DNA of 64,000 nucleotides from Clostridium sp. CX1 (GCF_025398335.1 NZ_JAODOO010000017.1:1-64000), one strand, 5' to 3'; positions 26,346 to 35,780 are shown, counted from the first letter of the stretch. Notes: generated by a model from the sequence alone, not told the origin. Numbers and translations: made by a program.

Positions 26346-26909
26346 TTAGGAGCCTTTTTTACTCCACTTAGATTCTAACTCATCTAATATCCTCATGTAA
26401 TTGCCTTGTGTATTTTTTCCCTCCCCTATTTTCTCCACTTCACCTGCTTCACTATTTACTTCCTCCAGTATTTCTGGACTTAAAGCTCTTCTTGCAAAGG
26501 AATATATTGCTTTATCTTCTTTCTCTATATGTCTATTAAGTAAGTCTGTATAGCCTACTGCATTTGCAATAACATCTACCCTTGAATCCTTATCTCCTTC
26601 TTTAACTCTCTTTAAGGCCTCTTCAAGGTTGGTGGTAAAAAGTCTTCCTAAATCATGCTCAACGAGCATCCCTGAAAGAGGTGCCTTTACCATATCTCCT
26701 ATTACCTCTTCCATTCTCTTAAAAAGAATAGATTCTTCTTTATTATGATGGTGTTTGTCAGCATAGTTTCTTATAAAATCAATCATTTCATAGAAATCAT
26801 CCTCAGCTACTTCACCAGTCTCTATTATAGATATACACATTTTTCTAATAACAGCTAATCCTCTTTTTATATTTTTATGTTCTTCTTTCATTAAATCTAT
26901 AGCATCCAT
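26346..26909 (-). CDS. Hemerythrin-domain protein
   Basis: A 187-residue HHE/hemerythrin-like four-helix protein. Candidate di-iron ligands: HKNIKRG (about H11), HHHNKEESILF (His and Glu near 54-60), HDLGRLF (about H85) and HIEKEDKAIY (His and Glu near 126-130). Bacterial relatives sense or store O2 or repair iron-sulfur clusters after NO stress. ATG 26909 is preferred over 26924 because GGGAGGG lies 6 nt upstream. Single gene in a redox/stress neighbourhood; convergent with the previous gene. Confidence 0.88.
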   Translation of the reverse strand: MDAIDLMKEEHKNIKRGLAVIRKMCISIIETGEVAEDDFYEMIDFIRNYADKHHHNKEESILFKRMEEVIGDMVKAPLSGMLVEHDLGRLFTTNLEEALKRVKEGDKDSRVDVIANAVGYTDLLNRHIEKEDKAIYSFARRALSPEILEEVNSEAGEVEKIGEGKNTQGNYMRILDELESKWSKKGS

Positions 26910-27070
26910 ATTAATCCCTCCCACTATAGTTTTTCCTTTTTTTTCTCTTATATGCTATAAAATAAATCTCTACTGTAAGTAGATTAATTACTTTAATCTA
27001 AAGTTAACGAATATTTATCCTTAGTTTTGGGTCAACTAGACTTATATTATATTAAAAGATGGTGATATAT

Positions 27071-27982
27071 TTGGCTCAATATATGTTATTGGTTTTACTA
27101 ATAGTTATAGCCCTTGTATCCTATATTATCATGGTCATTACCACTAATAACCAATTCCTAGGGCAGCATGCGGATGAGATACAGCAGATTAATTATATTT
27201 ACATTAATGGAATAAGAATAAACTATGTTAAAAAAGGTAAAGGTAAGCCTTTACTTCTTGTACACGGCTTTATTAATTCCTTATTAATGTTTGATAAGTT
27301 AATTAATATTCTCTCAAAAGACTATACTATCTTTGCTCTAGATCTGATTGGCTTCGGATTTTCCGATAAACATCTAAACTTGACCTATACTAGAAAAAAC
27401 ATGGCAGAACTAGCAGTGAAATTCATGGTATCCCAGGGCTTTGATAAATTTGCTTTAATGGGTCATTCAATGGGAGGCGAAGTTGCCTTAAATATGTCAT
27501 ACTATCACCCTGAAAATATAACTAAATTAATTTTAATAGATGCTACTGGTTGTACAGACATACTTAAGCTTCCTAACTTTATGAAAAAGTTCAGCTTTTT
27601 GGGGATTTTTCTATTGAAAATTTCCTTTAGAAACTATTATTTTTTAAAATTCTGCTTTAGGCTAGGCTTCTATGACCAAAAAAACTTTGATAAAAAATTA
27701 TTTGATAGAATATATTCCATCCTTCTTCGGATACCTATTAAAACCTTATATAAGTTCGGTATACAAGGAGATAGAATGCTGATAAAAGATAAAATTCCGC
27801 TTATAGACACAGATACCCTTATAATTTGGGGTAGGGATGATAGAATAGTCCCTTTAAAACAAGGTGAATCATTAAATAGAAAGATTAAAAACAGTAAATT
27901 GCTAGTTATAGACAACTGCGGGCACATACCCTTTGTAGAGAAACTGGAACCTTTTATATCCTCTTTACAAAAATATCTCTAG
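27071..27982 (+). CDS. Alpha/beta hydrolase with N-terminal membrane anchor
   Basis: About 303 residues. An N-terminal hydrophobic helix (residues 4-24, MLLVLLIVIALVSYIIMV) anchors the protein. The hydrolase core shows the oxyanion HGF (LLVHGFINS), nucleophile elbow GHSMGGE, acid Asp in WGRDDRIVP and His in NCGHIPFVE, so the triad is complete. Substrate unknown; possibly a lipase or esterase at the membrane. Start uncertain: TTG 27071 has GGTGAT upstream; an in-frame ATG at 27059 has no clear box. Single gene with a hairpin downstream. Confidence 0.82.
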   Translation: MAQYMLLVLLIVIALVSYIIMVITTNNQFLGQHADEIQQINYIYINGIRINYVKKGKGKPLLLVHGFINSLLMFDKLINILSKDYTIFALDLIGFGFSDKHLNLTYTRKNMAELAVKFMVSQGFDKFALMGHSMGGEVALNMSYYHPENITKLILIDATGCTDILKLPNFMKKFSFLGIFLLKISFRNYYFLKFCFRLGFYDQKNFDKKLFDRIYSILLRIPIKTLYKFGIQGDRMLIKDKIPLIDTDTLIIWGRDDRIVPLKQGESLNRKIKNSKLLVIDNCGHIPFVEKLEPFISSLQKYL

Positions 27983-28030
27983 TATCATCAAGATATTCAT
28001 TAATTCTACCTATACTTATAAAAAACTGCT

Positions 28031-28066
28031 TAAAGGCTCTTTACTTTAGATTATAAAGAGCCTTTA
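28031..28066. terminator. Hairpin between convergent hydrolase and rubredoxin genes
   Basis: Perfect 13-bp arms TAAAGGCTCTTTA (28031-28043) and 28054-28066, 10-nt loop. T-runs are short on both sides. Confidence 0.7.
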
Positions 28067-28112
28067 AATAATTAATATTATATTTTTTATTTACTTTTTT
28101 AAAATAGCAATT

Positions 28113-28274
28113 CTAATCTGTTGGCTCAAACTGATCCTTACCTACTCCACATAATGGACATACCCAATCATCTGGTACATCTTCAAAGGATGTGCCTGGT
28201 TCTACACCGTTATCTGGGTCTCCTACTTCTGGATCATAAATATATCCACATGCAATACATAAATATTTTGTCAT
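28113..28274 (-). CDS. Rubredoxin
   Basis: A 53-residue rubredoxin. Both iron-binding loops are intact: [10 protein letters not shown] near residue 6 and [13 protein letters not shown] near residue 38, giving the four Cys ligands. It transfers single electrons, in anaerobes usually to rubrerythrin, superoxide reductase or flavodiiron proteins during oxygen stress. ATG 28274 has AAGGAG 8 nt upstream; the ORF's first ATG lies before this box. It sits directly downstream of the Mn-catalase-like gene (about 100 bp), so both may be part of a common oxidative stress response. Confidence 0.96.
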   Translation of the reverse strand: MTKYLCIACGYIYDPEVGDPDNGVEPGTSFEDVPDDWVCPLCGVGKDQFEPTD

Positions 28275-28373
28275 AAAAATCTCTCCTTTTAACATAGTTA
28301 TTTTGATCTAAAAGTAATACTGTAAAAGTTTATGTAATCGCCATTTATATTATTCAGAGATTAAAATAAACCC

Positions 28374-29048
28374 TTAATTCCTCCTTGGCTCTGCAAAGCT
28401 TGGTGGTGTTGGATTTGGATTTTCAAAGAATTTTCCTGGTGTTGATAAATCAAAGTATAGTCTTGAATCTTCTGTTACTCCAAAATCCTTATTTGATGCT
28501 TCATTTTTCATTTTATTTAAAGCTTCTCTAAATAAAGCATTATGTGCTTCTTCACGATTTAGTAAGAAATCTATAGTTTTTCTTACTTCCTTATCATTTA
28601 TCTGACGGTATAAGTACTCGTAAACCACCTTTGCTCTTTGTTCTGCTGCAATATCTGATAGTAAGTCTGCCGTGATATCTCCAGTTACATTTACGTAATG
28701 TGCTGTCCATGGATCACCGGATGAGTTTATTAACATAGGTGATAAGCCACTAAGTACATGAGCTTCAATATTACCTGCGGATACTTGGCTAGCATTTACT
28801 TCATGCCCATTAAGAAGATTAATAGTTTGTGCTACCATCTCCATGTGGCTCATTTCCTCTGCAGCTATATCTAAGAATAAATCCTTTATAGCTGGGTCTT
28901 TTATTCTAAAGCTTTGAGACATATATTGAAGGGCAGCCTTTAATTCACCATTGGCACCGCCTAGTTGTTCCTGCAGTAATACTGCATATTGTGGGTTTAC
29001 TCTTTCAACTTTAACATCTTGCAATAAGCTTTTATCGTGTTTAAACAT
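28374..29048 (-). CDS. Manganese catalase family protein (CotJC-like)
   Basis: A 224-residue ferritin-like protein. Expected dinuclear manganese ligands are present: E35 (GELKAAL), E65 and H68 (EEMSHME), E136 (AAEQRAK) and E166/H169 (REEAHNAL). The C terminus is Pro-rich (ENPNPTPPSFAEP), typical of the clostridial and CotJC-type members. Such proteins decompose H2O2, and the CotJC relatives are found in the spore coat. GGAGGTG lies before ATG 29048. With rubredoxin downstream it points to peroxide defence. Confidence 0.88.
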   Translation of the reverse strand: MFKHDKSLLQDVKVERVNPQYAVLLQEQLGGANGELKAALQYMSQSFRIKDPAIKDLFLDIAAEEMSHMEMVAQTINLLNGHEVNASQVSAGNIEAHVLSGLSPMLINSSGDPWTAHYVNVTGDITADLLSDIAAEQRAKVVYEYLYRQINDKEVRKTIDFLLNREEAHNALFREALNKMKNEASNKDFGVTEDSRLYFDLSTPGKFFENPNPTPPSFAEPRRN

Positions 29049-29222
29049 TAATATAACACCTCCATACAAATATTATTTAAATAAGTCACCTTAATTATAG
29101 CTAGTAAAGATTTCCTAAACCTAATTAGTCTTATCTATTTATCTCTTGGTGATTACTGGAATAATTTTTCTAACTAATGGTAATACTGTGATTAGTGCTG
29201 TATTTAGAGGAGGTGTCTTGAT

Positions 29223-29867
29223 ATGAGAATTCCAAATCATATTGGAATTATACCAGACGGAAATAGACGTTGGGCCGTAAAAAATGGCTTAAATAAAGAA
29301 CAGGGTTATGGCCCTGGATTAAACCCCGGATTAGAACTTTTTAAAATTTGTAAAGGACTCGGCGTAAAGGAGTTAACCTATTATGGTTTTACTACTGACA
29401 ATACTAAGCGTCCCTCAGTCCAAACTAGAGCCTTTACAATAGCATGTATAGAGGCAGTTAAAATACTTGCAAAAGAGGATGCTTCTCTCTTAGTTGTTGG
29501 AAATACTGACTCACCTATGTTTCCTAAAGAACTACTGCCTTTCACCGAAAGAAAGACTTTTGGAGACGGATCTATGAAAGTAAACTTTTTAGTTAACTAT
29601 GGCTGGGAGTGGGATTTAAGTGATGTGATGGATTTAGAGACTACCAATAGAAAATATATAATGGGCACCTTAAAATCGTCGGATATAACCAGAGTAGACT
29701 TGATAGTAAGATGGGGAGGAAGAAGAAGACTTAGTGGTTTTCTACCAGTACAGTCTGTGTACTCTGATTTCTACATAATAGATGATTATTGGCCAGACTT
29801 TAAGCCTTCACATATATATGACGCTCTGAAATGGTATGATAAACAGGATGTTACATTAGGGGGTTAA
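29223..29867 (+). CDS. Divergent cis-prenyltransferase (undecaprenyl diphosphate synthase-like)
   Basis: A 214-residue protein, shorter than the usual 240-250 of UppS. The N-terminal motif HIGIIPDGNRRWA (about 6-18) corresponds to HVAIIMDGNGRW with the Mg-binding Asp kept. The C-terminal motif reads VRWGGRRRLSGFLPVQSVYSDF, where UppS has RTGGExRxSxFLxWQxxYxE; the Glu after GG is Arg, and the Trp before Q is Val. These changes and the altered middle region suggest a paralogue with a different chain length or substrate; catalytic activity is uncertain. GGAGGTG lies 7 nt before ATG. Single gene. Confidence 0.8.
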   Translation: MRIPNHIGIIPDGNRRWAVKNGLNKEQGYGPGLNPGLELFKICKGLGVKELTYYGFTTDNTKRPSVQTRAFTIACIEAVKILAKEDASLLVVGNTDSPMFPKELLPFTERKTFGDGSMKVNFLVNYGWEWDLSDVMDLETTNRKYIMGTLKSSDITRVDLIVRWGGRRRLSGFLPVQSVYSDFYIIDDYWPDFKPSHIYDALKWYDKQDVTLGG

Positions 29868-29895
29868 TCCCTTACATAATTAAAGTAAGTTTTCA

Positions 29896-29926
29896 GCAGG
29901 TAGAATCAAAACCATACCTGCTTTTT
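29896..29926 (+). terminator. Terminator after the cis-prenyltransferase-like gene
   Basis: GCAGGTA / TACCTGC (29896-29902, 29915-29921) followed by five T. Confidence 0.85.
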
Positions 29927-29936
29927 CTATCCTATA

Positions 29937-30398
29937 CTATTTGCCCTTTTTTATCGAGCTCTTTACTCCCTTAACTATTTCAGCAATACTGTTATAGGCT
30001 TTTAATGTTCCGTAGGTTACTATAGGCCTTCCTATGCTTACTATACCCAATTTCCTAGAAGTAAAACCTCCAATCTTCATCCACATGTTTACCGTTGGGT
30101 GGGTATCAACTATTTTTAGTTCTTCTTCTCCTCCTGCTATATTAAAAATATCTTTTATAGCTGGTATCAATAGCTCAGGACTATATTTACGGCCTACAGT
30201 ATATACCTTGCTCCCAAATTCATCCTTTCCGATATATATCATGTGTCCTAGCTGATTCTTATGTATTTTATCAAAGGTCGGTAATGCTAATAGTTCACTC
30301 TTATTTGGTATTCTATCTACAGGTAAGTTGTTTATATGAATATTTGCTGCCGTGGCAGTAGAATGTGTTCCTCCAACATCATGGTAAATTACTATCAT
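29937..30398 (-). CDS. DUF3189 family protein
   Basis: A 153-residue protein of the DUF3189 family found in sporulating Firmicutes; no function is established. The N terminus is IVIYHDVGGTHSTATAANIH, a conserved-looking segment with a GGTH core and several His residues; LGHMIYIGKDEFGSKVYTVGRK follows around residue 50. No signal peptide or membrane segment. GGGGG lies 9 nt upstream of the ATG. Single gene on the minus strand, convergent with the prenyltransferase-like gene. Confidence 0.78.
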   Translation of the reverse strand: MIVIYHDVGGTHSTATAANIHINNLPVDRIPNKSELLALPTFDKIHKNQLGHMIYIGKDEFGSKVYTVGRKYSPELLIPAIKDIFNIAGGEEELKIVDTHPTVNMWMKIGGFTSRKLGIVSIGRPIVTYGTLKAYNSIAEIVKGVKSSIKKGK

Positions 30399-30569
30399 TT
30401 ACAATGACCCCCTTAACTAAGATTTAGTAATATTATTTTACAAAAATCAACTGTATATCTCATACAACTATTAAATATTATTAATTATTTTACTTATAGC
30501 TTTAGCAAACTTTGAAAATACTATTAGATGAAAGATAAGTAAAAATAATGATAATAAGGAGTGTTATAA

Positions 30570-30737
30570 ATGACTAAAAAAACAATTAAAAGTTGTTCTT
30601 TTGAAACACCTATAGAAAGACATGAAACTGCTTCTTGGGCAAATATTGAAGAAACAAAGCCTGTTTCAAATGTTACCATACCTAGTGATAACGAAGTGAG
30701 AAATGCAAAAGACTATGTTGATGATAATCAAAAATAA
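30570..30737 (+). CDS. DUF3787-type small protein (putative spore-surface protein)
   Basis: A 55-residue reading frame beginning MTKKTIKSCSFETPIERHET and containing ASWANIEETKPVSNVTIPSD, ending in DNQK. The pattern PIERHETASWAN ... KPVSNVTIPS matches the DUF3787 family of clostridia, which I recall as including a C. difficile spore-surface protein. AAGGAG lies 9 nt before ATG and a strong terminator follows the stop by 18 nt, so this is a complete short transcription unit. Function beyond spore association is unknown. Confidence 0.8.
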   Translation: MTKKTIKSCSFETPIERHETASWANIEETKPVSNVTIPSDNEVRNAKDYVDDNQK

Positions 30738-30755
30738 ATCTTGTAGTGATTTTTT

Positions 30756-30785
30756 AAAAGTCCTTCTGTTCATTGAAGGACTTTT
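30756..30785 (+). terminator. Terminator after the DUF3787-type gene
   Basis: Perfect 11-bp arms AAAAGTCCTTC / GAAGGACTTTT with an 8-nt loop, then ATATTT. Confidence 0.9.
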
Positions 30786-30841
30786 ATATTTAAGCTTAAA
30801 TTACCTACAAGATACTGAAACATAATTGTATTGGTATAATT

Positions 30842-30886
30842 AAAATAAGCATTATATGATTTATTTTCTCACATAATGCTTATTTT
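30842..30886 (-). terminator. Terminator of the PFOR gene
   Basis: AAATAAGCATTATATG pairs with CATAATGCTTATTT with a mismatch near the loop; on the minus strand the stem ends in TTATTTTAATT. Confidence 0.75.
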
Positions 30887-30910
30887 TCTACATTTTATTA
30901 ACTTTTAAAA

Positions 30911-33900
30911 CTAGTACTGCATATCAGCCAATCTTCTATAAGTTTGATACTTATCCTTAGCGTGCTTTTCAGCAGTTGTAAACATTTCTTCTGCAATATC
31001 AGGGAATACAGTTGCTAATGAGCTGTATCTTATTTCACTATTTATAAACTCTCTAAATGGAGCAGTTGGCTCTTTAGAATCAAGGACAAATGGATTTTTT
31101 CCTTCCTCTTTTAGTACTGGATTATACCTGTATAAATGCCAATATCCTGACTCTACAGCCTTCTTTTCTTGTCTTTGACTAGTTCCCATGCCTGATTTTA
31201 TACCGTGACTGATACATGGAGCATAAGCTATTATTAATGATGGTCCTTTGTACTTCTCTGCTTCAAGTATTGCCTTCATTGTATGATTCATATTTGCTCC
31301 CATAGCAATTTGAGCAACGTATACATATCCATAAGTCATAGCCATAAGTCCTAAATCTTTCTTTCTTACCTTTTTACCTGAAGCTGCAAATTTTGCCACT
31401 GCTGCAGTTGGAGTAGCCTTAGATGACTGTCCTCCAGTATTTGAGTATATCTCTGTATCCATTACAAAGATATTTACATCTTCACCAGAGGCAAGAACAT
31501 GGTCTAGTCCGCCGTATCCTATATCGTAAGCCCAACCATCTCCACCTATTAACCAGTGAGACTTTTTAATTAAGAAATCCTTTTTCTCCATTATTTCTTT
31601 TAATATTGGATTAACATTGTAGTTTTCAGATTGTAGAGCCTCTATAACTCTAGTAGAAGCTGATGCAGATGCCTCTCCATCTTCCTTACACTTAAGCCAT
31701 TCATCAAAAGCTTCTCTAATGTTATCCTTTGCGTCGCCATCCATGTACTGCCTCATTAAATCCGCTATTCTATTTCTCATTTGACCGACAGCTAAGTACA
31801 TTCCATATCCAAACTCGGCATTATCCTCGAATAGAGAGTTAGCCCAAGATGGTCCCTTTCCTTCAGCATTTACAGTATATGCTATTGATGGAGAACTTGC
31901 ACCCCAGATAGAGGAGCATCCAGTAGCATTAGCTATCATCATTCTATCGCCAAATAGCTGAGTAAGTAATCTTATATAAGGTGTTTCACCGCATCCTGGA
32001 CATGCTCCGTTGAACTCTAATAGAGGTCTAGCAAATTGACTTCCTTTTAAAGTCTTCTTATCCATTAAATTATCTTTATTGGTAACTTTGCTGCTTACAT
32101 ATTCCCAATTATCTGCCTGAGCTTCTATTTCCTGTTCTGCAGTCTGCATAACTAGAGCCTTTCCTGGAGCAGGACATACGTCTGCACAGTTTCCGCATCC
32201 TGTACAATCTAATGGAGCTACTTGAATACGGAAGCCTAAGCCCTCTAACCCCTTTCCTATAGCTTTCTTAGTTACAAATCCTTCCGGTGCATTTTTCATT
32301 TCTTCCTCATCTAATAAGAAGGCTCTTATAGTAGCATGTGGACATACGTAGGCGCATTGGTTACACTGAATACATTTTTCCGGTTGCCACTGAGGCAACA
32401 TTACTGCAATACCTCTCTTTTCATAAGCAGTAGTTCCCATTGGATGTCTTCCATCTTCCATTCCTTTGAAAGCACTTACTGGAAGCTCATCACCTTCAGC
32501 TCTAGCCATAGGTTTTTGAATATTTCTAACGAATTCATTTTTGATTTCACCTACAACTTCCCTATCCTCAGCATTTTTCCATGAATCTGGCACTTTCACT
32601 TTTACAAGAGCCTCTATTGCCCTATCTACTGCTGCCTTATTCATATCTACTATTTTTGGACCTTTCTTTCCATAGGTCTTTTCAATGGAATCCTTTAGAT
32701 ATCTAATAGCATCTTCAATAGGAATTACATTTGCTAATTTAAAGAAGGCAGTTTGCATTATCATATTAATTCTTCCGCCTAAACCTATTTCACTAGCAAT
32801 TTTCACAGCATCTACAGTATAGAAATTAATATTATTTTCAGCAATATATTTCTTAAAGGTTCCTGGAAGCTTTTCCTCTAATTCTTTTTCAGTCCATGGA
32901 CAGTTTAATACAAATATTCCACCCTTTTTAAGTCCCTTTACTAAATCGAATTGATATACAAAAGATTTATTATGGCATGCCACATAGTCTGCATCATAAA
33001 CTAAATAAGGAGATTTTATTGGCTGCTTTCCAAATCTTAAATGTGAAACAGTACTTCCTCCTGATTTTTTACTATCGTAGGAAAAATATGCTTGAGCATA
33101 GAGATTTGTGTTATCTCCAATTATCTTAATAGCAGATTTATTAGCCCCTACTGTACCGTCAGAACCTAAGCCCCAGAATCTACAGCTTATTGTTCCTTCC
33201 GGTGTAGTATCTATAATTTCTTCTTCTTTCAGTGAAGTGTTTGTAACATCATCTACTATACCAATAGTAAACCCATTCTTAGGGTTATCTTTTTTCAAGT
33301 TATCAAATACTGAAAGTATTTGTGATGGTCTTGTATCCTTAGAACCTAATCCATATCTTCCGCCTACAATTACAGGCTTATCTTCTCTATTATAGAATAG
33401 GTTGGTTACATCAAGATATAATGGCTCTCCTACTGATCCCGGCTCCTTTGTTCTATCTAAAACAGATATTTTCTTTACACTTTTAGGCAAAACATCAAAG
33501 AAATATTTTGGTGAGAAAGGTCTGTATAAATGTACTTTAATACGTCCTACTTTCTCTCCCTTTTTCATAAGATAATCTATTGTTTCATCTATGGTATCAC
33601 ATACTGATCCCATTGCTACAATTATGTATTCTGCATTCTCTGCTCCATAGTAGTCAAAAGGATGATATACTCTTCCTGTAATTTTTTCTATTTCTCTCAT
33701 ATAATTTTCTACTACATCAGGAACAGCATCAAAAAATCTATTTGATGACTCTCTTCCTTGGAAGTATATATCTGGATTTTGTGCAGTTCCTGCTACAGTT
33801 GGGCGTTCTGGATTTAATGCTCTATCCCTAAACTCCTTTATGGCATCATAATCTACTAACTTGCCTAAATCCTCATAATCTATAACCTCTATTTTTTGAT

Positions 33901-34438
33901 ATTCATGAGAAGTTCTAAATCCATCGAAGAAATGTAAAAATGGTACTCTTGATTTAATAGCAGCAAGATGAGCTATAGGGGCAATATCCATAACCTCCTG
34001 CACACTTGATGAAGCTAATAATGCAAAACCAGTTTGCCTAGTAGCCATTACGTCTTGGTGATCTCCAAATATTGATAGTGCGTGGGTTGCAATAGCACGA
34101 GCACTTACGTGGAAAACTGCTGGAAGAAGTTCTCCAGCCATCTTATACATATTAGGAATCATTAATAGCAATCCTTGTGATGCTGTATAAGTGGTAGTTA
34201 GAGCTCCTGCTATAATAGAACCATGCACTGCTCCAGAAGCACCTGCTTCTGACTGTAATTCTGAAACTCTAACTGTCTGCCCAAACAAATTCTTCTTGCC
34301 ATGAGCGGACCAGTCATCAGCTAATTCTCCCATTGGGGTTGATGGAGTAATGGGGAATATGGCTGCAACATCTGTAAATGCATAGGATGCATAGGTTGCT
34401 GCCTGATTTCCATCCATAGTTTTCATAACTTTAGCCAT
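30911..34438 (-). CDS. nifJ: Pyruvate:ferredoxin (flavodoxin) oxidoreductase
   Basis: A 1175-residue single-chain PFOR of the usual length. It decarboxylates pyruvate to acetyl-CoA and CO2 with reduction of ferredoxin, the central energy step of clostridial fermentation. Domains in order: the pyruvate-binding N-terminal domains, the gamma-type domain (about 420-620), a two-cluster ferredoxin domain near residues 680-770 (CIQCNQCAYVCPHA and CTGCGNCADVCPAPGK), and the TPP domain with the proximal cluster Cys (FNGACPGCGETPY) and GDGWAYDIGYGGLDHV ... DTEIYSNTGGQ. AGGAGGG precedes the ATG. Monocistronic, bounded by hairpins on both sides. Confidence 0.97.
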   Translation of the reverse strand: MAKVMKTMDGNQAATYASYAFTDVAAIFPITPSTPMGELADDWSAHGKKNLFGQTVRVSELQSEAGASGAVHGSIIAGALTTTYTASQGLLLMIPNMYKMAGELLPAVFHVSARAIATHALSIFGDHQDVMATRQTGFALLASSSVQEVMDIAPIAHLAAIKSRVPFLHFFDGFRTSHEYQKIEVIDYEDLGKLVDYDAIKEFRDRALNPERPTVAGTAQNPDIYFQGRESSNRFFDAVPDVVENYMREIEKITGRVYHPFDYYGAENAEYIIVAMGSVCDTIDETIDYLMKKGEKVGRIKVHLYRPFSPKYFFDVLPKSVKKISVLDRTKEPGSVGEPLYLDVTNLFYNREDKPVIVGGRYGLGSKDTRPSQILSVFDNLKKDNPKNGFTIGIVDDVTNTSLKEEEIIDTTPEGTISCRFWGLGSDGTVGANKSAIKIIGDNTNLYAQAYFSYDSKKSGGSTVSHLRFGKQPIKSPYLVYDADYVACHNKSFVYQFDLVKGLKKGGIFVLNCPWTEKELEEKLPGTFKKYIAENNINFYTVDAVKIASEIGLGGRINMIMQTAFFKLANVIPIEDAIRYLKDSIEKTYGKKGPKIVDMNKAAVDRAIEALVKVKVPDSWKNAEDREVVGEIKNEFVRNIQKPMARAEGDELPVSAFKGMEDGRHPMGTTAYEKRGIAVMLPQWQPEKCIQCNQCAYVCPHATIRAFLLDEEEMKNAPEGFVTKKAIGKGLEGLGFRIQVAPLDCTGCGNCADVCPAPGKALVMQTAEQEIEAQADNWEYVSSKVTNKDNLMDKKTLKGSQFARPLLEFNGACPGCGETPYIRLLTQLFGDRMMIANATGCSSIWGASSPSIAYTVNAEGKGPSWANSLFEDNAEFGYGMYLAVGQMRNRIADLMRQYMDGDAKDNIREAFDEWLKCKEDGEASASASTRVIEALQSENYNVNPILKEIMEKKDFLIKKSHWLIGGDGWAYDIGYGGLDHVLASGEDVNIFVMDTEIYSNTGGQSSKATPTAAVAKFAASGKKVRKKDLGLMAMTYGYVYVAQIAMGANMNHTMKAILEAEKYKGPSLIIAYAPCISHGIKSGMGTSQRQEKKAVESGYWHLYRYNPVLKEEGKNPFVLDSKEPTAPFREFINSEIRYSSLATVFPDIAEEMFTTAEKHAKDKYQTYRRLADMQY

Positions 34439-34600
34439 AAGATTAACCCTCCTAGCGGTTACTAAATTTAAAGTTCAGATTTTTCTCTAACTTATTATTT
34501 GAAATAGAAAAATTATCATACATAAAAACTAGAATTTTATTATTTTTATTACTTAACATTAAATTTGGGGTTAAATGCTTTCTGATAATACTTTTCATAA

Positions 34601-34651
34601 AAATAAGAATTGGGAGTGGTAAAAAGTTCACTTCACTCCCAATTCTTATTT
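34601..34651 (-). terminator. Perfect 18-bp hairpin terminator of the DUF362 gene
   Basis: Arms 34601-34618 (AAATAAGAATTGGGAGTG) and 34634-34651 with a 15-nt loop; TTTTTATG follows on the minus strand. It lies 8 bp beyond the stop codon. The 160 bp between it and nifJ must hold the nifJ promoter; none stood out. Confidence 0.9.
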
Positions 34652-34658
34652 GCTAAGA

Positions 34659-35780
34659 TTATATTTCTATTAAATTATATTCTCTGCTTCCTAATCCTAA
34701 TTCTTCTCCATAAGATAGTTGAATATCTCCACAGGTATTGCTTCTCATTGACTTAAACTTATCATGCTCACAATTTTCATCATGATGATGATGTTCATTT
34801 TCTAATAATGAGTTATTTAACGCCTTTGCCTTGTTTACTAAATCTAAGCATGCTTGATCAAGGGCTATAGGATCTTCAGATGCAAGAATCCCTATATCAG
34901 AAACTATAGGTGCGTCACTCCATGGAACGCAATCACAGTCTGGTGTTATGTTTATAAGGAAATTAATATATCCTACCTTGCCCTCCTTGCCTTTCACCGC
35001 TCCATAAGCATACTCGGTAAGTTTCTCTGTGAACTCTTTCATTTCCACATCCCAGTTCAATTCAATAGCTTTTACAGAACATACTGTCATACACTCACCA
35101 CAGCCTATGCACTTTTGTCTATCTATATAAGATTTTTTATTTTCAATAATTGCAGCTGCTTGAGGGCATACCTTTGCACACTTTTCACAACCTACACAAT
35201 TATCAGCATTTACAAAAGGTCTTGTAGAGTGTTGTTCTCTTTTTCCTGACGCTGGAGCACAACCCATAGCTAAATTCTTAATTGAACCGCCAAAACCAGC
35301 CATTTCATGTCCTTTAAAGTGAGACATAACAATCATACTGTCTGCAGCGGTTATTCCCCCTGCTATTTTAGCATTTTTAAAATGCTTTTTATTAATTTCT
35401 ATCTCTTTAACATCTTCCCCTAAGATTCCATCAGCAATAACTACTGGAGCCCCTGTCACAGCGTAGTCAAAACCATGCATTACTGCAGTTTCTAAATGGT
35501 CTACTGCATTATGTCTGCTTCCAGAGTATAATGTGTTTGTATCTGTAAGGTATGGCTTAGCCTTACTTTCTTTTATTTTGTTAACAACTTGTCTAACATA
35601 AACAGGACTTATAAAAGAATCATTTCCTAATTCCCCAAAGTGAATTTTAATCGCTGTTAAGTCCCCTTCATTTAAAAGCTTTGAAAATCCTGCTCTATCA
35701 AATAATCTTTGAATTTTAGTTATTTTATTTTCTTTTTCACTTCTAGCTCTAAGATTAGCAAAGTATACATTACTTGTCAT
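34659..35780 (-). CDS. DUF362 domain protein with two [4Fe-4S] clusters and His-rich tail
   Basis: A 373-residue protein. The DUF362 part covers residues about 1-185 (GDLTAIKIHFGELGNDSFISP, VMSHFKGHEMAGFGGSIKNLAMG). A bacterial two-cluster ferredoxin segment follows (CVGCEKCAKVCPQA near 191 and CIGCGECMTVCSVKA near 221), then the rest of DUF362 (PWSDAPIVSDIGILASEDPIALD). Near the C terminus ENEHHHHDENCEHD is a likely metal-binding loop. The biochemical role of DUF362 is unknown; the ferredoxin insert implies electron transfer. AAGGGG lies upstream of the start. Single gene beside PFOR. Confidence 0.88.
   Translation of the reverse strand: MTSNVYFANLRARSEKENKITKIQRLFDRAGFSKLLNEGDLTAIKIHFGELGNDSFISPVYVRQVVNKIKESKAKPYLTDTNTLYSGSRHNAVDHLETAVMHGFDYAVTGAPVVIADGILGEDVKEIEINKKHFKNAKIAGGITAADSMIVMSHFKGHEMAGFGGSIKNLAMGCAPASGKREQHSTRPFVNADNCVGCEKCAKVCPQAAAIIENKKSYIDRQKCIGCGECMTVCSVKAIELNWDVEMKEFTEKLTEYAYGAVKGKEGKVGYINFLINITPDCDCVPWSDAPIVSDIGILASEDPIALDQACLDLVNKAKALNNSLLENEHHHHDENCEHDKFKSMRSNTCGDIQLSYGEELGLGSREYNLIEI

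Noticed and set aside
34854-35249. 131-codon frame on the plus strand
   Set aside because: Antisense to the DUF362 gene; Cys/Tyr-rich composition mirrors the ferredoxin segment on the other strand.
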